NCBI GenBank assembly: GCA_958296015.1
Contig: CATQIH010000014.1
Location: 233,728-297,727 of the forward strand
Reading direction: 5' to 3'
From: Cyclobacteriaceae bacterium
GTDB taxonomy: Bacteria > Bacteroidota > Bacteroidia > Cytophagales > Cyclobacteriaceae
DNA: 64,000 bases
Shown: positions 29,129-38,091 of the stretch, one piece after another
Numbering within the stretch: the stretch's first letter is position 1
Layout of the letters: each line of letters begins with the position of its first letter
Program-made: the position numbers and the translations under genes
Notes under the pieces: generated by a model
The model's input: only the letters and a program-made list of their open reading frames with translations
The model's database searches: none
What the model was told of the DNA's origin: nothing

Positions 29129-29395
29129 ATGAGTGCATCGTTAGAACAACAGAGCAATGAGGAGCTTAGAGCTTCCTTTCGGCAACATACCATGCGTGGG
29201 CTGGTAATTTCTGTCTCTTTGCTGGTCGTATTTTGTATTTTCTATTTTGTGCCAATGGACATGCAGCCCGAAGCATTCAACTTTGTCATCATTGCCATTG
29301 CGGTTGTTTCTGTAAGTCTGGCTATCTGGTATCATTTGGGCAGGCGAAAGTATTATAAAGAATTTAAGCGCAGAGATATGCGTATCAGAGGTTGA
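29129..29395 (+). CDS. small two-helix membrane protein
   Basis: 88 residues with a charged N-terminus, two membrane helices (GLVISVSLLVVFCIFYFV and FNFVIIAIAVVSVSLAIWY) and a basic C-terminal tail (GRRKYYKEFKRRDMRIRG). No family recognised. It follows the FAD oxidoreductase by 33 bases in the same direction. Confidence 0.65.
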   Translation: MSASLEQQSNEELRASFRQHTMRGLVISVSLLVVFCIFYFVPMDMQPEAFNFVIIAIAVVSVSLAIWYHLGRRKYYKEFKRRDMRIRG

Positions 29396-29485
29396 GGTAA
29401 AAAAACACCCTCAATAGAATATAAAAAAAGGCCATCCTGTGCAGACAGCCCCTATAGTATGTGATGAATAAAGCTGATGTGCCGG

Positions 29486-30076
29486 TTATTGCTGGTTGGC
29501 CACCAATGAAACTTTTAGTTCAAATTCATCATAGATCATTTTATCACCCAAGCCATCAAAGAAGTTACCGGAGTTGTAGCGGATATCGTATTTCGTCCGG
29601 TCAATCTTGATCGTAGCATCTGCTGTCACCTTGTCTTTTTTGATTTGAACAGTAGCTGGGAAAGTTACTGGTTTGGTGATGTTTTTAATCGTTAGGTCTC
29701 CGGTAATTTCATAGGTATTACCACTTTTTGGCTTTACGTTCGTCATGACGAACTTGGCTTCCGGATGGTTTTCTGTACCGAAGAAATCATCAGACTTCAG
29801 GTGGCCTTCCAGTTTGCCTTTATATTCGCCTTCCAGGTCTTCGTCGGTCAAAGAAACCATGTTGATGGTGAAGCTGCCGCCTGTGAGCTTATCATTGCTG
29901 ATCATCAGTTTGCCATCTTTCAACTCAATACTACCTGTATGCTTTCCCGTCACCTTTTCTCCTTTCCAGCTTACCTTGCTTTGGTCTGTATCAACCTTGT
30001 ATGTCTTTTCGGGAGCGGTAAAGGCAAATGAAGCAATGATAGATAATGCTAAAAAGCTACTGAATAGATTTCTCAT
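29486..30076 (-). CDS. YceI family periplasmic protein
   Basis: 196 residues with a signal peptide (MRNLFSSFLALSIIASFAFT) and the YceI lipocalin-like fold: YKVDTDQSKVSWKGEKVTG, SFTINMVSLTDEDLEGEYKG, LKSDDFFGTENHPEAKFVMT and GDLTIKNITKPVTFP. YceI proteins bind polyisoprenoid-like lipids in the periplasm. It is an isolated minus-strand gene. Confidence 0.92.
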   Translation of the reverse strand: MRNLFSSFLALSIIASFAFTAPEKTYKVDTDQSKVSWKGEKVTGKHTGSIELKDGKLMISNDKLTGGSFTINMVSLTDEDLEGEYKGKLEGHLKSDDFFGTENHPEAKFVMTNVKPKSGNTYEITGDLTIKNITKPVTFPATVQIKKDKVTADATIKIDRTKYDIRYNSGNFFDGLGDKMIYDEFELKVSLVANQQ

Positions 30077-30226
30077 AAAGATTATTTTATATATATGTTT
30101 GTTTTATTGTATATACAACAGTTGTAACAACTTTGTTACGTTTCTTCCGAGAAATATTCTCAATTTCTCCCAAAACATGTCAATCCAAACCAAAAGTATC
30201 ATTTATCTGCCACCGACCATCTGTTT

Positions 30227-31213
30227 TTACTTCCAGATTGACCTAAGCTTATACAGCAAATCAGCAAAAGCATCCAAGCTTAGCGCATGAAACTGATACT
30301 TGGTAAGTCTATACAGCAGGGTATAAAAATTTGCATGTCTTTGCAGCTGTCGTAGCAAACGCAGGAACAGCAAAGCTTCTCTGCTGTTCTTTGTAATAAG
30401 GCATTGTCGCAGTTCATACCTTACTCGCTGTGCCAATGCCTGGTTTTCCTGCTCATTGTGATTCAATGCAAAAGCTTTCCGGCACACCAAATAAGTAGCA
30501 TACAACTGCCTGTCTCCAGGTTTGCCTGCCTTCGTTGACAAAGAGCCGACAGATTTTCGTACCCGCGTGGTACATTTATTTAGATAAGCATAATGAAAAT
30601 AGCGCGAAGATCTTACCCAAAAATCGAAATCTTCATACGCCAGATTTTCATCATAACCTTCCAGTTTATCAAAGACAGTCTTTTTAACCAGCATCGTGGG
30701 GCCACATATAAAATATTTATGCAAAATGTGCTGGTAAACATCTCCTATAGGTACGTGGCTTTGCAAATGCTTTAGCTTATCCTGATAATGATACTGCAAA
30801 AAATGACCTTGTTCATCAATATAGGCCGCTTCTGTGAATAACACACCATACTGGGCAGGTAGTTGCTCAAAGCAGGCAACTTGCTGTGCCAGGCGTTTGG
30901 GCAGCATCACATCATCGGTAGCAAAATCGATAATGTACTTTCCGGTAGCATACGAGAGTCCGGTATTGAACGCTTTGCAGTTGCCTACATTGGCAGGTAG
31001 AAAAATCGTTTGTACATTCTTGGCAGCAGTATTAAACTTTTCCAAAAACGCTTTTATCTTATCTACACTGCTATCCGTACTGGCATCATCTACAATGATC
31101 ATTTCCAGCGATGCGTAAGTCTGATTAAATACAGAGGCTAAAGCTTCCTGTACGAACCTTTCATGATTGTAGCACAAACAAATGACAGAAACCAGAGGAG
31201 CGTTTGCTATCAT
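30227..31213 (-). CDS. family 2 glycosyltransferase
   Basis: 328 residues from the ATG at 31213 (MIANAPLVSVICLCYNHERF). It has a GT-A fold: nucleotide-binding IIVDDASTDSS and a DFATDDVMLPKRLAQQ segment replacing DxD. LAYEDFDFWVRSSRYF supplies the ED motif. The start codon overlaps the stop of the upstream GNAT/FemAB gene (ATGA), so the two proteins are made together, probably for a surface glycan. No membrane helices. Confidence 0.88.
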   Translation of the reverse strand: MIANAPLVSVICLCYNHERFVQEALASVFNQTYASLEMIIVDDASTDSSVDKIKAFLEKFNTAAKNVQTIFLPANVGNCKAFNTGLSYATGKYIIDFATDDVMLPKRLAQQVACFEQLPAQYGVLFTEAAYIDEQGHFLQYHYQDKLKHLQSHVPIGDVYQHILHKYFICGPTMLVKKTVFDKLEGYDENLAYEDFDFWVRSSRYFHYAYLNKCTTRVRKSVGSLSTKAGKPGDRQLYATYLVCRKAFALNHNEQENQALAQRVRYELRQCLITKNSREALLFLRLLRQLQRHANFYTLLYRLTKYQFHALSLDAFADLLYKLRSIWK

Positions 31214-32136
31214 AATGCCTTTACAGTGTACAACCAATTTATTTTTTGGGAAGCAATGCCACCTACATGTGCTTTAAAATACTGTAGACTGGCGGTAGGA
31301 GAAGTGCCCAGATCAAGCACTTGGATATGGTGTTTTTGACAATGCTCATACACTCCGTCCAGCAATGATACCACCGAACTGTAACTGTTGTACTCCTGCA
31401 AAGAAGCCTGGGCGTATACATACAGTATTCCCTCTGTCACCAGCACAGCAATACAGGCAGCCACACATATATGCCGGTCATATAAGGCAAAAACCCTGTA
31501 ATATGCAGGCATGGCTGCAACGGATTGCTTTACTTCCTCTAATGTCATAGAAAGGCTCCAGCCCTTCTGCTGCCTACATGTTTGAATAAAATGATAGATG
31601 CCCGTAATATGATGTAATGACTCCTGCTGAAAGCTAAAACCTGCTTTGCTACACTTCCTGAGCCTCTTTAATTCCATCTTATGGATTTTTGATGCAAAAG
31701 GAGTGCTATCTACATAAATATGATGATTGGTCATAGTTTGCTGAACCACAAACTGCTGTTGCTGTAATATACTTGATAGCCGTTCACTTCCATAAGCACG
31801 ATACACAGGAATGCACTCTCTGATTTGTATACTTTGTACAAGCTGCTTCAACAATGTCTCTTTGAGAAAAGCAATGAAGTACGACAACACGGCATCATCT
31901 ATGTGCTGACTGAACTCCACTGACCCGAAAGGACTCTGTGGCAGGCTGATGGCTTGTCGCTTATGTTGATCGATAGCAACGTGTATTTGTGCCACCACCT
32001 GTTGGTTTTCATCATGCAAAGCATAAAATGTAGTGACATCCGTATGTTTGGTCTGTAGAAATTCCTGCCGGTTGTATAGAAACAACGAAAAGTCATGGTA
32101 GTAATGAGCAGGCTTTTCTGTTGCATATCGTATCAT
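31210..32136 (-). CDS. FemAB/GNAT-like acyltransferase
   Basis: 308 residues. The C-terminal half (about 150-300) resembles the BioF2-type acetyltransferase (FemAB/GNAT) fold, with SKIHKMELKRLRKCSKAGFS and a late YVYAQASLQEYNSYSSVVSL-type substrate region followed by LDLGTSPTASLQYFKAHVGG. Such enzymes add acyl or aminoacyl groups to sugars or cell-wall precursors. It overlaps the GT2 gene by 4 bases and lies 35 bases after dsbD. Confidence 0.72.
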   Translation of the reverse strand: MIRYATEKPAHYYHDFSLFLYNRQEFLQTKHTDVTTFYALHDENQQVVAQIHVAIDQHKRQAISLPQSPFGSVEFSQHIDDAVLSYFIAFLKETLLKQLVQSIQIRECIPVYRAYGSERLSSILQQQQFVVQQTMTNHHIYVDSTPFASKIHKMELKRLRKCSKAGFSFQQESLHHITGIYHFIQTCRQQKGWSLSMTLEEVKQSVAAMPAYYRVFALYDRHICVAACIAVLVTEGILYVYAQASLQEYNSYSSVVSLLDGVYEHCQKHHIQVLDLGTSPTASLQYFKAHVGGIASQKINWLYTVKAL

Positions 32137-32171
32137 GCAGTAAATTTAGGGGTCTTTAACTTCTGATTTTG

Positions 32172-34292
32172 CTAGTGCTTATCAGCCAGGGGATGATCTG
32201 CCAGGGTTTGGCCTTTGGCAAACAGGGCTTTTCCTTCATCCAGATATTGCACAAAGTTTTCTACACTCAAGTCGTAGGCTTTGGGTTTTTTCAATAGCTG
32301 TCCCTGATCGTTGAGCAGCACATAGTAAGGTTGCGCGTTGTTATTGAAACGTGTGATCTGAAAATCCGCATGCTGGTTGCCTATGGTTTTCTTCACCTTA
32401 CCATCATAAGAGGAGGTGTACCATTCGGTTTCTGGCAGCGTTGTTTTTTCATCCACATACAAGGCTACTACCACATAATCGTTTTTCAATCGCTCCAGCA
32501 CCTGGGAATCTGACCAGACGCGGGCTTCCATTTCCCGGCAGTTGACGCATCCGTGCCCTGTGAAGTCTATAAAGACGGGCTTATGCTGCGCCTTTGCACA
32601 TGCCAGTGCCTGGTTGTAGTCGAAGTAGCCATCAATGCCATGCGGCAGGTGCAGCACATCTGCATACTTAGGTGGCTCACACTGCGTCTCTTTGGTAAGG
32701 GCTACGTTATTTCTCATTGAAGTTTGCTGCGCTGCCAGCAGTGGCATATTAAAATCATGGGTATGCATAGGAGGAAGGTAACCGGCCAAGGCTTTTAGAG
32801 GTGCGCCGAACATCCCAGGGATGAGGTATACCACAAAGGAAAAGGTAGCAATAGCCAACATCAGCCGTGGTACACTAACAGACTCCAGCAGGCTATCATT
32901 TGGCAAGCGGATTTTGCCCAGCAGGTAAAGTCCAAGCAGTGTGAAGATTACAATCCATAAGGCTAGGTAGATTTCCCGGTCAAGGATGTTCCAGTGGTAC
33001 ACTTGATCGGCGATGCTTAGAAATTTGAGTGCCAGTGCCAGTTCCAGAAAACCCAGTACCACCTTCACCGAATTGAGCCATCCACCCGATTTGGGCAGGC
33101 TCTTGAGCCATTGTGGAAATGCGGCAAAAAGCGTGAAGGGAATGGCAAAAGCAAAGGAATAGCCCAGCATTCCAACGACAGGGCGTATGATTTCTCCTCC
33201 GGAGGCCAGCACAATGACAGTGCCTACAATAGGGAGCGTACAAGAAAAAGAAACCAACGCTAAAGTGAAAGCCATGAACATAGCACCATAATATCCCCCT
33301 TTATCAGCTTGTTGGTCTACCTTATTAACAAACCCGCTTGGTAAAGTTATTTCAAACAATCCTAAAAAAGACAAAGCAAAGACAACAAATAAACCGAAAA
33401 AGATAACATTGGGCAGCCAGTGTGTGCTAAATGAGTTCAATGCTGCCCCGCCAAAGATCAAGGAGATGGCTGTACCTGCTACTGTATAAAGCAAAATGAT
33501 GGAAAACCCGTACACCAAAGCCTTCCTGATGGCCTGACCTTTATCCGTGCTGCTATTCAAAAAGAAAGTGACCGTCATGGGTATCATCGGAAACACACAA
33601 GGCGTTACCAACGCAGTAAGTCCGGTAACAAAAGCAATCAGGAAAATACCCCATAGCGATATCGGAAGGCTAGCCTGATTCGTACTATCCGCATCAGGCT
33701 GAGGAATAATGTCAGTTTGCTTTTTATTAGACAAGCTGCCATCTATCTGCTGGCTGTTTTTTTCTAAAGCACTTACATCGGCAGCCTTTTTATTGCCCGC
33801 CCCGGCAAAATTAAAAATAAAATCATCTTCAAACGGAATGCACTGCCCATCTATATCGGAGCACACCTGGTAGGAGTATGCTCCTTTGATAGCAGATAGC
33901 TCATTGTTTTTTACTCTGATCTTCTGCCTGAATTCGGCATGGCCTACAAAATAAGTGTAATTGCCCTCCCACAATTCATCGTACTTTTCTTTGGCATCTA
34001 CAGGCTGGATATTGCCAATGAGTTCGTAATCATTATTAGGTTCAAAAGTAAACGTCGTCACCATCGGACCCAATTCAGGGTCGAAATCAGAAGAATACAG
34101 GTACCAGCCTTCCTGAATGGTTGCCTTAAAGATGAGGGTTGCTTCATCTCCTTCTTTAGGATGGCGGTCAGACAGTTCAGATGACCACTTAGCGGGTTTG
34201 AGTACCTGGGAGAAAGCGGGTAAGCTGTAAAGAAATGAGATAAAAACTAGCAAAACCAGGCACGTGGCTGGCTTTCGTTGTAGGAATGACAT
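32172..34292 (-). CDS. dsbD: thiol:disulfide interchange protein DsbD
   Basis: 706 residues from the ATG at 34292, which gives a clean signal peptide (LVLLVFISFLYSLPAFS, cleavage after Q). The N-terminal DsbD-alpha domain carries the Cys pair in VCSDIDGQCIPFEDDF. The eight-helix core carries TALVTPCVFPMIPMTVTFF. The C-terminal thioredoxin domain has GHGCVNCREMEARVW (CVNC). DsbD passes electrons from cytoplasmic thioredoxin to the periplasm. All three redox pairs are intact. It heads the dsbD-GNAT-GT2 run. Confidence 0.92.
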   Translation of the reverse strand: MSFLQRKPATCLVLLVFISFLYSLPAFSQVLKPAKWSSELSDRHPKEGDEATLIFKATIQEGWYLYSSDFDPELGPMVTTFTFEPNNDYELIGNIQPVDAKEKYDELWEGNYTYFVGHAEFRQKIRVKNNELSAIKGAYSYQVCSDIDGQCIPFEDDFIFNFAGAGNKKAADVSALEKNSQQIDGSLSNKKQTDIIPQPDADSTNQASLPISLWGIFLIAFVTGLTALVTPCVFPMIPMTVTFFLNSSTDKGQAIRKALVYGFSIILLYTVAGTAISLIFGGAALNSFSTHWLPNVIFFGLFVVFALSFLGLFEITLPSGFVNKVDQQADKGGYYGAMFMAFTLALVSFSCTLPIVGTVIVLASGGEIIRPVVGMLGYSFAFAIPFTLFAAFPQWLKSLPKSGGWLNSVKVVLGFLELALALKFLSIADQVYHWNILDREIYLALWIVIFTLLGLYLLGKIRLPNDSLLESVSVPRLMLAIATFSFVVYLIPGMFGAPLKALAGYLPPMHTHDFNMPLLAAQQTSMRNNVALTKETQCEPPKYADVLHLPHGIDGYFDYNQALACAKAQHKPVFIDFTGHGCVNCREMEARVWSDSQVLERLKNDYVVVALYVDEKTTLPETEWYTSSYDGKVKKTIGNQHADFQITRFNNNAQPYYVLLNDQGQLLKKPKAYDLSVENFVQYLDEGKALFAKGQTLADHPLADKH

Positions 34293-34576
34293 GCAACAAT
34301 CGATTTTTTCTGCGATAGTACTTATTGAAGCAACGCAATAAAAATTAATAAAGTTGCTCATCTCTGATTATCTGTACACATGTATCTGCTGTTAGTAATA
34401 TGGCCATTACTTTATGAAACCTACGCTATAGGTAATGTATTTTTATGGGAAGTCAACACAAACCACCGGGGCTCGGAGTCTCTCTTGTGTCAGTCAGTAT
34501 ATTTACAAAAGAGCTATTGTTCTTATAAAATAATAATGGCTATAGAGTCAGAATAAGCTGATCTTAAAATAATTTA

Positions 34577-34810
34577 TTAGGCAAAAAGTTCTTCTGGCTC
34601 CTCAATACGGCGGCGATGCCGGGGGCCGGTACCATCGGGCAATGTAACGCCCGGAGGCAAATCCAAATCGGGTGTGGGAGTAATGGAAATACCGCCATCA
34701 TCGTCGTCGTCATCATCATCCCTAAACCGGAAATTGCGCCTTTTCATGAGCACAACCATGAAGTAGACCATGATGACATAAGCAGCTCCACACAATAACA
34801 TGTCAATCAT
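34577..34810 (-). CDS. small Asp-rich membrane protein
   Basis: 77 residues: one N-terminal membrane helix (LLCGAAYVIMVYFMVVLM), a basic KRRNFRFR stop-transfer segment, a run of eight Asp, then a Pro-rich tail (ITPTPDLDLPPGVTLPDGTG). No family recognised. The membrane/poly-acid layout suggests a real small protein rather than a chance frame. The Asp run is encoded by a trinucleotide repeat and may vary in length. Confidence 0.5.
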   Translation of the reverse strand: MIDMLLCGAAYVIMVYFMVVLMKRRNFRFRDDDDDDDDGGISITPTPDLDLPPGVTLPDGTGPRHRRRIEEPEELFA

Positions 34811-35193
34811 AACGACTCTCCTATCAAAAAATGTATAATATATGAAAAACCACCATGTGCCTTAATAGTTCAGTAAATACGTATATATCTTACTAAAATA
34901 TACAGCTGATTATATAATGCTAATGGTGCTGTTGCACAGCATTTGGTACATAGCCATCTGCCATTAGTAAATCTAACATAATTTTTATTCCTTGTCAAAA
35001 ATAGCCCGGTTAATTTACAGCATTTTTTTTCAAATCCTTTAATATAACTACCTGACTGTCTGATGCTTGCCATGAGGCTAAAAATCTTTTCATAATTTAT
35101 TGCCATCGCTATAAATCTCCCACAACCAGCCTATCCTTTGAAACTCCTAACCCATGTTGCAACGTTTACTATCGAACATATAACCGCTCGTGT
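34811..35193. other. 383-base region without a convincing gene
   Basis: AT-rich. A 78-codon minus-strand frame (34870-35106) has no recognisable features. A small hairpin TGCTG-TTGCA-CAGCA lies near 34930-34945. No promoter box for recX could be assigned. Confidence 0.5.
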
Positions 35194-35666
35194 ATGCCCG
35201 TTACTACCTTACGACAGCAATCCAAAACCAAAGCCGCCAGATATTGTGCTTATCAGGAAAGAACCCAGCAGGAAGTAAGAGACAAACTGTATAGCTATGG
35301 CCTTTATACCGATATGGTAGAAGAAGTGCTTACGGAGCTAATTATGGAAGGTTTTGTGAGCGAAGAACGATATGCTCAGGCTTACTGTCGGGGCAAATTT
35401 ATGAGCAACAAATGGGGGGAGAATCAAGATCACGATAGGGCTACGGCAAAAAGGTATTTCCGATTACTGCATCCGCGCTGGTATGCAAGAGATTGATGAG
35501 GCAGAATATAGGGCTGTCCTTGAAAAAGCTCCTAGCTAAGAAATGGGCCAGCCTGGCTTCTGACGATGCTTATGTAAGAAAGAACAAGGCTGCTCAATAC
35601 GCCATAGGCAAAGGCTATGAGGCCGAGCTTGTCTGGCAAACACTGGCTGACCTGGATACTCAATAG
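35194..35666 (+). pseudogene. recX: recX regulatory protein gene with two frameshifts
   Basis: RecX binds and restrains RecA. The first part (MPVTTLRQQSKTKAARYC to about base 35412) reads RecX-like with QEVRDKLYSYGL and GFVSEERYAQAYCRGKFM. The frame then breaks at a six-G run (35414-35419); dropping one G restores WGRIKITIGLRQKGISDYCI. It breaks again at a five-A run (35523-35527); dropping one A restores LEKLLAKKWASLAS and a normal end QTLADLDTQ at 35666. The restored protein would be about 157 residues. Either the gene is inactivated or the sequence has homopolymer errors. Confidence 0.85.
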
Positions 35667-35670
35667 CCTT

Positions 35671-35844
35671 TTAAAGCAAGCTTTCAAGGTTTCCAGGGTC
35701 AACAGCCACATCGCCGTGATGTAATATTGCAGCCAATTTCTCTTTGCTTTGCCTGCACAAACTATCCATCTTCGGTCTTTGGCCAATAAGCAGTTTGCAG
35801 GTGAAGATCAGGGCAGGCACCTGCACTACGGTGCGTACCGGCAT
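35671..35844 (-). CDS. possible 57-residue small protein
   Basis: An ATG at 35844 opens a 57-codon frame (MPVRTVVQVPALIFTCKLLI then GQRPKMDSLCRQSKEKLAAI) ending NLESLL-stop at 35671, four bases from the recX stop. The composition (basic middle, amphipathic helix, ending HHGDVAVDPG) looks protein-like, but there is no recognisable domain or promoter. It may be real or chance. Confidence 0.3.
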   Translation of the reverse strand: MPVRTVVQVPALIFTCKLLIGQRPKMDSLCRQSKEKLAAILHHGDVAVDPGNLESLL

Positions 35845-36181
35845 TTTTAGCCTTCTTTCTTTTTACCCCTCATTCATTCGCAGACTGCGAATTGACATTT
35901 CCCGCCCTGCATCTGCAAAAAACGAAGCCTACGAATACACCAATCGCAGGCTTCGCTTTGCCCTGTCGCTTTACTACGCCGGTACGTATTCTGTGCCTGT
36001 TTCAAACCTATACAGGCGCAGACTCATAGCATGGTCTAAGGCTGAAACGTAGCATGACCTGGTGCTGTTGAGCATGTACTGAAATCCAGATGCGGGCGGA
36101 GTGTTATACATGGCTGACCGTACATAAGGAAGTAACGCAACAGCACTGCCACTGTTTTAATAGTTGGGGCAAAAAATAACG
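35845..36181. other. 337-base region with inverted repeats and no convincing gene
   Basis: Contains an imperfect 12-bp stem (CGAAGCCTACGA / TCGCAGGCTTCG, 35923-35934 and 35944-35955) with a 9-base loop. A 9-bp inverted pair GTGCTGTTG / CAACAGCAC (36062-36070 and 36138-36146) lies further on. A 102-codon frame crossing it shows no domain signature. Confidence 0.5.
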
Positions 36182-36886
36182 TTACATACCCACCAACTTT
36201 TCGCCTTGCAAAACGGGTATGATATCGTAACGGTCTGTGGTAAGACAGAATTCAATATCTTTATGAATCTCCAGACTTGCCAGCCGTTGCACGTGGGAAG
36301 AGTTGGACAAAAAGGCCATCATATCATGCCGGGCAGCATGGTATAAAGCCACCGCTGCCAGGGTGGAATCGCAGGCTACAGAAAACTGCGCGGTGAGGCA
36401 GTCTGCTACTGCGCCTGCAAACAGCGTGTCTTCCAGGTTAAACATTCCTTTCCAGCCGGCACATACAATGAGCACATCTACTGGCTGGTTTCTAAGAAAA
36501 TTAACAACAGCCGAAAGATTAAGGAAGGAGCCAACGATCAGTTGTTTTGCATTCTGAGACTTGCGGATGGCCTGTGTGCCATTGGTGGTAGTGACTGCAA
36601 TGGATTTGCCTTTTGCGTCAGGGTTCATATAGCTGAAAGGAGAATTTCCCAGGTCAAACCCTTCTACCATTGTGCCATCACGCTCTGCTGCCGCCAGCAA
36701 GCCCAGTTGCTGCCATGCTTTACATTCTTCCACGCTTGCCACTGGGATGATACTTGCCACACCGTGGGCTATGGCCGTAGTTATACAGGAGGTAGCCCGT
36801 AGTATGTCTACCACCACTACTATCTTGTTGTGGACATCATATAAATGAAGCAGCTCAGGCGTAAGGCATACGTCTATGGTTTTCAT
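36182..36886 (-). CDS. comB: 2-phosphosulfolactate phosphatase family protein
   Basis: 234 residues from the ATG at 36886 (MKTIDVCLTPELLHLYDVHN). Family signatures: VVVVDILRATSCITTAIAHG, FDLGNSPFSYM, and VTTTNGTQAI. ComB hydrolyses 2-phospho-3-sulfolactate in coenzyme M synthesis. In Bacteroidota the pathway product is not coenzyme M; the enzyme may serve sulfolactate or sulfonolipid metabolism, or have another substrate. It starts 13 bases after gcvT ends. Confidence 0.88.
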   Translation of the reverse strand: MKTIDVCLTPELLHLYDVHNKIVVVVDILRATSCITTAIAHGVASIIPVASVEECKAWQQLGLLAAAERDGTMVEGFDLGNSPFSYMNPDAKGKSIAVTTTNGTQAIRKSQNAKQLIVGSFLNLSAVVNFLRNQPVDVLIVCAGWKGMFNLEDTLFAGAVADCLTAQFSVACDSTLAAVALYHAARHDMMAFLSNSSHVQRLASLEIHKDIEFCLTTDRYDIIPVLQGEKLVGM

Positions 36887-36899
36887 ATGAATGCGCGCA

Positions 36900-37988
36900 T
36901 TATTTGACAAAAGGAAACTTCACTACTTTGGCTTTCAGCCGACGGTTTCTTATGCCTACTAGTACTTCTGTGTCCGGCTTGCTATAGTCTGTCATCACAT
37001 AGCCCAGCCCTATGCCTTTGTTGAGCACAGGCGATTGCGTACCGGAAGTGATACGTCCGATCACTTCATCCTGCTGGTTGAACACCTCGTATCCACTTCG
37101 GGGAATACCTTTGTCTTCCATCAGCAACCCAACAAGTTTCTGCTTAGCCCCGGCTTCTTTGCGTTCTTTGAGCTGGCCTGCGTTGGTAAAGGGCTTGGTA
37201 AACTTGGTAACCCAACCCAGACCGGCTTCCAGCGGACAAGTGGCATCATCTATATCGTTACCATACAGGCAAAAGCCCATTTCCATCCGAAGCGTATCAC
37301 GTGCTCCCAGTCCGACGGGCTTGATATCATAGGCGGCTCCGGCCTGGAATATAGCATCCCAGAGTGCGGGCGCGTGTTCGTTATTCACATACAACTCAAA
37401 GCCCCCGGCACCGGTGTAGCCTGTAGCAGAAACAATAACCCCATCAATACCGGCCACTTTTCTGGTTTCAAAGGTATAAAACTTCATCTCCTGTAGGCTA
37501 ATGTCTGTCAGGCTTTGCAAAGCTTCTACGGCTTTGGGGCCTTGCACGGCAAACAACGACATACGATCAGAGGCATTCTCCATGTCTACGCCTTCTGTAT
37601 TGTATTGGGTAATCCACTGCCAGTCTTTGTCAATGTTGGAAGCATTTACCACCAGCATATACTCCTCTTCTGACAGGCGATACACCAGCAAATCATCTAC
37701 TACGCCACCTGTTTCGTTGGGTAAATAAGCATATAGTGCTTTTCCGTCAAATAGTTTGGAGGCATCGTTGCTGGTAACACGCTGGATGAGGTCTATTGCT
37801 TTGGGTCCGCGTAGAAAAAACTCACCCATGTGGGATACATCAAATACGCCTACGCCGTTTCTTACGGCCATATGTTCTTCTATATCAGAGCTATATCGCA
37901 GAGGCATCATGTACCCTGCGAACGGTACCATCTTGGCACCTAGCTTTTGGTGTGTGTCGTATAGTACTGTTTTCTTTAGATTTTCCAT
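36900..37988 (-). CDS. gcvT: aminomethyltransferase (glycine cleavage T protein)
   Basis: 362 residues from the ATG at 37988 (MENLKKTVLYDTHQKLGAKM); the frame extends upstream through the palindrome but without homology. Signatures: PFAGYMMPLRYSSDIEEHMA, GVFDVSHMGEFFLRGPKA, and GFELYVNNEHAPALWDAIFQ. GcvT transfers the aminomethyl carbon to tetrahydrofolate. Its 5' leader contains two copies of a perfect 20-bp palindrome. The gcvH and gcvP genes are not in the window. Confidence 0.95.
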   Translation of the reverse strand: MENLKKTVLYDTHQKLGAKMVPFAGYMMPLRYSSDIEEHMAVRNGVGVFDVSHMGEFFLRGPKAIDLIQRVTSNDASKLFDGKALYAYLPNETGGVVDDLLVYRLSEEEYMLVVNASNIDKDWQWITQYNTEGVDMENASDRMSLFAVQGPKAVEALQSLTDISLQEMKFYTFETRKVAGIDGVIVSATGYTGAGGFELYVNNEHAPALWDAIFQAGAAYDIKPVGLGARDTLRMEMGFCLYGNDIDDATCPLEAGLGWVTKFTKPFTNAGQLKERKEAGAKQKLVGLLMEDKGIPRSGYEVFNQQDEVIGRITSGTQSPVLNKGIGLGYVMTDYSKPDTEVLVGIRNRRLKAKVVKFPFVK

Positions 37989-38003
37989 ATTGTTGGTTGG
38001 TTG

Positions 38004-38077
38004 AGACACCATATATGGTGTCTTTACGATGGTTGTGATAAAGTTGAGACGCGGTTGAGACACCATATATGGTGTCT
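38004..38077. repeat. two copies of a perfect 20-bp palindrome
   Basis: AGACACCATATATGGTGTCT occurs at 38004-38023 and 38058-38077, 54 bases centre to centre, each preceded by GGTTG. The first copy begins 16 bases upstream of the gcvT start. They fill the gap between rnhB and gcvT and resemble dispersed palindromic (REP-like) elements. An operator role for a dimeric regulator is the alternative. Confidence 0.85.
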
Positions 38078-38091
38078 GTACTTTCCCCCTA

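Noticed and set aside
34870..35106. 78-codon minus-strand frame
   Set aside because: Odd composition, no homology-like motif, no promoter; a CxxC pair alone is not enough.
35744..36052. 102-codon plus-strand frame
   Set aside because: No domain signature, crosses an inverted repeat and overlaps the small minus-strand frame; likely chance.
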